A stretch of DNA of 64,000 nucleotides from Lyngbya sp. HA4199-MV5 (GTDB taxonomy: Bacteria > Cyanobacteriota > Cyanobacteriia > Leptolyngbyales > Leptolyngbyaceae): assembly GCA_019359375.1 (NCBI GenBank), contig JAHHHL010000033.1, positions 1-64,000 of the forward strand, given 5' to 3'. The notes beneath the pieces were generated by a model. It searched no databases. It saw only the letters and a program-made list of their open reading frames with translations, and was not told the DNA's origin. How positions within the stretch are numbered: the stretch's first letter is position 1; the number at the start of each line of letters is the position of its first letter. Of the stretch, positions 60,480 through 64,000 are shown piece after piece. The translations under genes and the position numbers were made by a program.

Positions 60480-60935
60480 CTAGCACAACACGGGTGACGG
60501 TGTTCGCCGTAGCACTGCCATATCTTCCTCATCTAGCTCAGCCGGAATCCCGCTGCGAATGAGTTCGGCAAAATCTTCGTTCGGCACCATAAAACAGAGT
60601 GCATACAGGCGACCTGACCCCGTATTTTCGACTTCGTGGATGCCTGTCGGCGGCACCAGAATACTATCGCCTGCCTGAATAGAAACGGTTTTACCATCAC
60701 ACGTTGCCATGCCTTCTCCCTTCAGGACAAAGAACATTTCCACGGCAAACTGGTGACGGTTTGGGGGCGTTTTACCACCGATATCAAAGATCTCAACGCA
60801 AAAGGTCAGTGACATGTTCGCAATTTGGGGATCAAACACGATCGCCAACCGATTTGTGTCATGCGGACTAATCCGAAACGCCTGATAATCGATCGGTGAT
60901 TTGATAACCGGAATAACGCAGCTTTCAGAGTCCAT
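60480..60935 (-). CDS. Cupin-domain protein
   Basis: The 151-residue protein forms a single beta-barrel cupin: PNRHQFAVEMFFVLKGEGMATCDGKT (motif 1 with His and Glu metal ligands), DSILVPPTGIHEVENTGSGRLYALCF (motif 2 with the second His). The substrate is not known; metal-bound cupins of this length are dioxygenases or small ligand-binding proteins. It lies 187 bp downstream of the isochorismatase-like gene on the same strand. The two may form an operon across a repeat-containing spacer. Confidence 0.9.
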   Translation of the reverse strand: MDSESCVIPVIKSPIDYQAFRISPHDTNRLAIVFDPQIANMSLTFCVEIFDIGGKTPPNRHQFAVEMFFVLKGEGMATCDGKTVSIQAGDSILVPPTGIHEVENTGSGRLYALCFMVPNEDFAELIRSGIPAELDEEDMAVLRRTPSPVLC

Positions 60936-61122
60936 TGGGATGCCTCAACAAGTGGACGGATGGGTGGGAGAGTTTTGAGTTAAGAGTTTTGAGCTTAGCC
61001 AGTTTTTGGTTTTTAGTTGTTAGTTTTTAGTTGCTAATCACACAGTTCTTGTTTCCTTACCTCCTGCCTTACAGCTTTTTCCAAAAACTAACAACTAACA
61101 ACTAACAACTTCTTCTGCCTCC
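60936..61122. repeat. Spacer with TTAGTTTTTAG heptamer units
   Basis: GTTTTTAGTTGTTAGTTTTTAGTTGCTAAT (about 61009-61038) and AAACTAACAACTAACAACTAACAAC (61084-61108) are heptamer-phased. No gene is present between the cupin and isochorismatase-like genes. Confidence 0.75.
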
Positions 61123-61899
61123 CTACTTCTTTGTTTTAATCGCGTTTAAAAGCGCGTGCGACTCTGCCACAAACCCAAAGCACTGCTTGACGTTGTACAG
61201 AGTGGCTTGCCAACAGTAAGTCGGAGAAGTTGTTGCGGTGCAGTCAGAAATCAAGATACAGTCATAGCCCAGAAAGTTGGCATCTTGCAGGGTTGCCATC
61301 ACGCATTGGTCGGCGTTGACCCCGGCAAAGAAAAGCGTTGTTCTGCCCAGATTTTTAAGGATGCTGTCTAAGGGGGTGTCCCAGAAGCCGCTCATGCGGT
61401 ACTTATCCACCCGAATATCGTCAGGGTGTTGCGCCAGTTCATCCACCACAGCCGCCGCCCAGCTATCTTTTCTCAACACGGGTGCGTTGTTTGCAGGCAG
61501 AGGATCGCCCAGCCCCACGCCTTCTCCAGTGGGATTGTAAACGTGGCGGACTGACGCACTAATGTTGAGCAGGTCGGGACGGTTGCCCCAGTTGACCCAC
61601 ACGATCGGCACCTGTACCGATCGCAGCACAGGTAGCAACCCTTGAAGGGGAGCAATCGGATCGCGTGCCGGGGAAACATCCACACCAATATGCGCCAACC
61701 AGCCATCAGGGTGGCAAAAGTCATTCTGCATATCAATGATCAGGATTGCAGCCTTTGCTAAATCCAGTTGTAGGGTTTTGGTTGCCGTGGGCAGCGTGAT
61801 GATCTGGGGAACAAGAGGCGGACGTGTGATATCGGCGATCGACTCATTCACCGACCAGGCATTGGGGGGCACTCCTAGCGTCCGAAGGGAAGATGTCAT
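61123..61899 (-). CDS. Isochorismatase-family cysteine hydrolase
   Basis: The 258-residue protein has the triad of the family: Asp in AAILIIDMQNDFCHPDGW (about 55), Lys in RVDKYRMSGFWDTPLD (about 158) and the nucleophile Cys in FAGVNADQCVMATLQDANFLGYD (about 190). Members hydrolyse amides, for example biuret, ureidoacrylate or nicotinamide. The precise substrate is not determinable; the RutB/biuret-hydrolase branch resembles it by the GFWDTPLD and NADQCV wording. N-terminal residues 1-50 are extra. The cupin gene follows. Confidence 0.9.
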   Translation of the reverse strand: MTSSLRTLGVPPNAWSVNESIADITRPPLVPQIITLPTATKTLQLDLAKAAILIIDMQNDFCHPDGWLAHIGVDVSPARDPIAPLQGLLPVLRSVQVPIVWVNWGNRPDLLNISASVRHVYNPTGEGVGLGDPLPANNAPVLRKDSWAAAVVDELAQHPDDIRVDKYRMSGFWDTPLDSILKNLGRTTLFFAGVNADQCVMATLQDANFLGYDCILISDCTATTSPTYCWQATLYNVKQCFGFVAESHALLNAIKTKK

Positions 61900-62242
61900 T
61901 GCGCTTGTTCGACGAGAAAGGGCTGTATTTCAGTAGCTGTATTCCAGTAAAGGTGGCGAATGTGTCAACAGGTCAACGGCTCACTTCATACTAGACTCCC
62001 TTTCTTACTACAGATCCAGCTTGAAGAAATGTTCTACCAATCACTAATTCACGCTGGAAATAAGCAAGCAACAAAAAAGAGGGCTGAGTAGCCCCCTTCT
62101 CCGTTGATTAGAACTTACGCGAACCTCGGAGGTTTGAACCATTTAAGCACCGTGACCAAAAGATTGGCTTAAACCTCCGAGGTTTTGGTCAATCCGTGTA
62201 AGTCCCTGTTGATTCATCAGGAAGCGATCGCCTCAGCCACCC
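61900..62242. other. 343-bp intergenic region with inverted repeat element
   Basis: The gap contains the second copy of the AACCTCGGAGGTT element (62113-62203). The remaining sequence around 61930-62100 carries the promoter of the isochorismatase-like gene; nothing further is recognisable. Confidence 0.5.
62113..62203. repeat. AACCTCGGAGGTT inverted-repeat element, copy 2
   Basis: Outer arms ACTTACGCG (62113-62121) and CGTGTAAGT (62195-62203), and inner palindromic cores GAACCTCGGAGGTTTGAACC and TTAAACCTCCGAGGTTTTGG, form a stem-loop of about 90 bp. The design equals that of the element at 17180-17246. It sits 40 bp after the DUF1517 stop (minus strand), so it may also be a terminator. Confidence 0.65.
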
Positions 62243-63208
62243 TTACACAAGCTTCAGATCGGGGTACTGCACAATCACATCGTCTGTTGTCAATACCTCG
62301 TTTTCAGCCTGGGGTGTCCACAGCACTTCTAGCGCCAGGAGGCGATCGCTGGATACACCACCCAACTGCTGCAACGCTTGCCGCAAATCGTCAGAATTAT
62401 TCACCTTCGGCAGTTGCAGTTTACCTTGTGAGCCAACCAGCAGCGTCACCACAATGTATTCGCCAGGAGCAGACTGCTCTGCCAAAGCACCTGCTTTCTC
62501 AGCGACAGCCAAATTGCTGCTGGAAGCTTGCTTCAACTGATTGTTGACGTTCGACAGAGTTTCGCCTGTAAACTTACTGCGCTCGGCAATCAGCAGACGG
62601 TTGAACTGAGACTCTGCCGCTTCTAACCGGGTTTGCTGCACGGTAGAACCTGCATAGACCCAATATTCGGGATGTCGCAACAGTGCTAGGGTTGCTTCTT
62701 GCAGCACTTCGGAAAGTCCCGTCGTTGAGCTGGTGTCTGCTTTGCGGGCGATCGCATTCAGGTCAGCCTGAAGTTCTCTCGCTTCTGCCAGCAAACCGAC
62801 TTGCAGTTTAGCAACCGAGATCGTCGGGCTTTCGGCACTGTAACCCAGGCTGTCGTCATCCGAGCGCGATCGGCGGAAGCTTTGCACCAGGAAGTTGGCA
62901 ACTGCCAGGAAGATCAGGATGCTGAATAAGCCGCCAAACCCACCGCCAATGCCAAAGACCGGGAACAGGAACGGAAACCCAAAGCCGCCACCAGGGTACC
63001 CATAGCCACCCCCATAACCAGGACCAGGTGAGTAGCTGCGTGGAGCCGTGTAAGTACGGGCGGGTGCGCGGAAGGAACCGCCGCCAATGCGACCACCCCC
63101 AGCGGCCAAGGCTCCATCCGCGTGGCTAAAGGTCAACGTGAGCACAAGACCGATCGCCACGATCGCCTTCAGCCAGCGCTTCATCAATGAACGTAATGTT
63201 TTTTGCAT
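62243..63208 (-). CDS. DUF1517 domain-containing membrane protein
   Basis: From the ATG ending at 63208 (MQKTLRSLMKRWLKAIVAIG) the protein has 321 residues; an ATG two codons upstream is also possible. It has a signal peptide (VAIGLVLTLTFSHADGALAAGGG, about 16-38), a Gly/Pro/Tyr-rich low-complexity stretch (GGGRIGGGSFRAPART and GYGGGYGYPGGG, about 36-80), a TM helix (about 85-115, FGGLFSILIFLAVANFLVQSF), and the DUF1517 soluble domain (about 130-320), with EATLALLRHPEYWVYAGS near the centre. The family is found in cyanobacteria and plastids, function unknown. Confidence 0.9.
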   Translation of the reverse strand: MQKTLRSLMKRWLKAIVAIGLVLTLTFSHADGALAAGGGRIGGGSFRAPARTYTAPRSYSPGPGYGGGYGYPGGGFGFPFLFPVFGIGGGFGGLFSILIFLAVANFLVQSFRRSRSDDDSLGYSAESPTISVAKLQVGLLAEARELQADLNAIARKADTSSTTGLSEVLQEATLALLRHPEYWVYAGSTVQQTRLEAAESQFNRLLIAERSKFTGETLSNVNNQLKQASSSNLAVAEKAGALAEQSAPGEYIVVTLLVGSQGKLQLPKVNNSDDLRQALQQLGGVSSDRLLALEVLWTPQAENEVLTTDDVIVQYPDLKLV

Positions 63209-63512
63209 AACCATGCCTACCCAGACGTTTGCTAAATGACAGTGAAATGTCGGCTCCTTGCTCCATTTTGCCTGAAGTTCCATTTTGCCTGAAACTGTGC
63301 AGCGGTTCACGCATCATGAAAGCCACTGGTACGAACCTACGAGCCGAGTAGAGCGATCTAAGCTAGATGAGTCTCTGTTAAGAGTTGTTACTTTAGACCC
63401 CCCTATTACTTTATCGCCTTCAATCGCCCTTGCAAACCGATTAAAAGGAGTAAACGTGGGTAGAAAGCCGTACGATCGCGTTCGTTCATCCCACTCATAA
63501 AAAGGTGACACG

Positions 63513-63875
63513 ATGAAAAACCTTGCCCCTGATATTTTCCGCCAACGCTTGCTCATCGAAGGCTTTTACACAATCGCCCTGACAGAAGCGACTCTGAAAG
63601 CCTATCTACAAGGTGTAGCCGCCCATCTTAACCTGCGGGCATATGGTGAACCCGTGATTTTCGCTCCAGCAAGCGGCATGGGCAAAGCCGAAAACCAGGG
63701 GTTTGATGCCTTCCTCCCGCTGATCGATTCGGGCATCTCGGCGTATATCTGGAGCGGTCGCAATTTTTTTTCGATTGTGATCTACACCTGCAAAGGGTTC
63801 GACGAACAAGCCGCGATCGCGTATACCAAGGACTGTCTGCAAACGACAGATGATGTTGTCTCCCAATCGTTTTAG
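63513..63875 (+). CDS. S-adenosylmethionine decarboxylase-related protein
   Basis: The 120-residue protein resembles a small AdoMetDC/SpeD-fold family of cyanobacteria: RQRLLIEGFYTIALTEATLKAYLQGVAAHLNLRAYG, then DAFLPLIDSGISAYIW and FFSIVIYTCKGFDEQAAIAYTKDC. True bacterial AdoMetDC cleaves at a Glu-Ser bond to make its pyruvoyl group; a GES-H sequence is not seen here, so catalysis of polyamine synthesis is doubtful. The likely role is unknown. The ATG at 63513 follows AAAAAGGTGACACG. The frame is complete. Confidence 0.82.
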   Translation: MKNLAPDIFRQRLLIEGFYTIALTEATLKAYLQGVAAHLNLRAYGEPVIFAPASGMGKAENQGFDAFLPLIDSGISAYIWSGRNFFSIVIYTCKGFDEQAAIAYTKDCLQTTDDVVSQSF

Positions 63876-64000
63876 GATCATTTCAGCTAGACCCGCCAAC
63901 CAGACGCTACAATGAGAGTGTAAACATTTGTAACCGATCATCAGGTAGTGTGGCGATGAGCGATCGTCCCCAGCCTGGTTAGCACAATCGGATATCAAAG
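63876..64000. other. Window end, intergenic
   Basis: No gene can be supported in the last 125 bp. The sequence AACCAGACGCTACAATGAGAGTGTAAAC contains TACAAT, which could be a -10 element of a gene beyond the window. An ATG at 63957 meets a stop after eight codons. Confidence 0.4.

Noticed and set aside
63940-64000. tRNA-like string CCTGGTTAGCACAATCGG near the window end
   Set aside because: The D-loop-like part is not accompanied by matching acceptor, anticodon and T arms in the visible sequence.

Overview
The window reads as chromosomal DNA of a filamentous-type cyanobacterium. The evidence is the very frequent GCGATCGC/CGATCG octamer (HIP1), a cyanophycin locus (cyanophycinase plus a short cyanophycin synthetase), a Ycf29/Rre1-type response regulator, cyanobacteria-typical families (DUF1517, DUF4278, DUF4350/DUF4129, Uma2, AdoMetDC-related protein) and intergenic short tandem repeats in 7-bp steps of the STRR kind known from cyanobacteria. 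No rRNA, tRNA, CRISPR array, prophage or intact transposase gene was recognised. About 50 protein genes are supported.

Layout. 0.4-6.3 kb: DAHP synthase, a divergent SDR / AraC-regulator pair, and a PEP-synthase-like protein with an eroded ATP-binding half. 6.7-12.2 kb: a large PAS histidine kinase carrying a repeat-derived insert, ComF, the Rre1-like regulator and a PsbP-like exported protein. 12.5-21.1 kb: CTP synthase, a small conserved protein, a MoxR ATPase, cyanophycinase with a small unknown protein upstream, divergent CphA2-type cyanophycin synthetase, and homoserine dehydrogenase. 21.5-25.6 kb: a small membrane protein, DUF4350, DUF4129 and a CorC/HlyC membrane protein. 25.8-31.7 kb: VOC protein, nucleoside-phosphorylase-like protein, a KaiB-fold protein coupled to a PilT-type pilus ATPase, APS kinase and a sulfotransferase. 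31.7-38.4 kb: a gene-poor 0.9 kb, an FAD oxidoreductase, a DUF433 protein, a carboxyl-terminal processing protease and a second histidine kinase. 38.9-45.7 kb: an efflux island (EmrB-like MFS, Uma2, EntS-like MFS, EmrA-like adaptor, MarR regulator) and SixA. 45.9-54.8 kb: DHH phosphoesterase, HNH nuclease, DUF4278 protein, S-formylglutathione hydrolase, a HExxH protein, DnaK, Hsp20 and an alpha/beta hydrolase. 54.9-64 kb: HEAT-like protein, TPR-glycosyltransferase, MscS channel, cupin, isochorismatase-like hydrolase, DUF1517 protein and an AdoMetDC-related protein.

The most coherent functional units are: the cyanophycin turnover locus (CphB releases beta-Asp-Arg, and CphA2-type enzymes re-polymerise that dipeptide); the MarR-controlled multidrug export island; PAPS supply (CysC) next to a sulfotransferase; a pilus retraction ATPase translationally linked to a KaiB-fold protein; and the DnaK/Hsp20 chaperone pair, whose known regulator family (Rre1) is also encoded here.

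The most unusual DNA-level feature is the density of heptamer-phased repeats (units such as GGCAGAR, GTTGTTG, GGATGAR, GGCTAAA, CAGTNNN, CGGGTRT). They fill almost every longer intergenic gap, have expanded in frame inside the ATPase domain of one histidine kinase, and supply the C-terminus of another gene. Two MITE-like inverted-repeat elements and two further structured repeat families are also visible.
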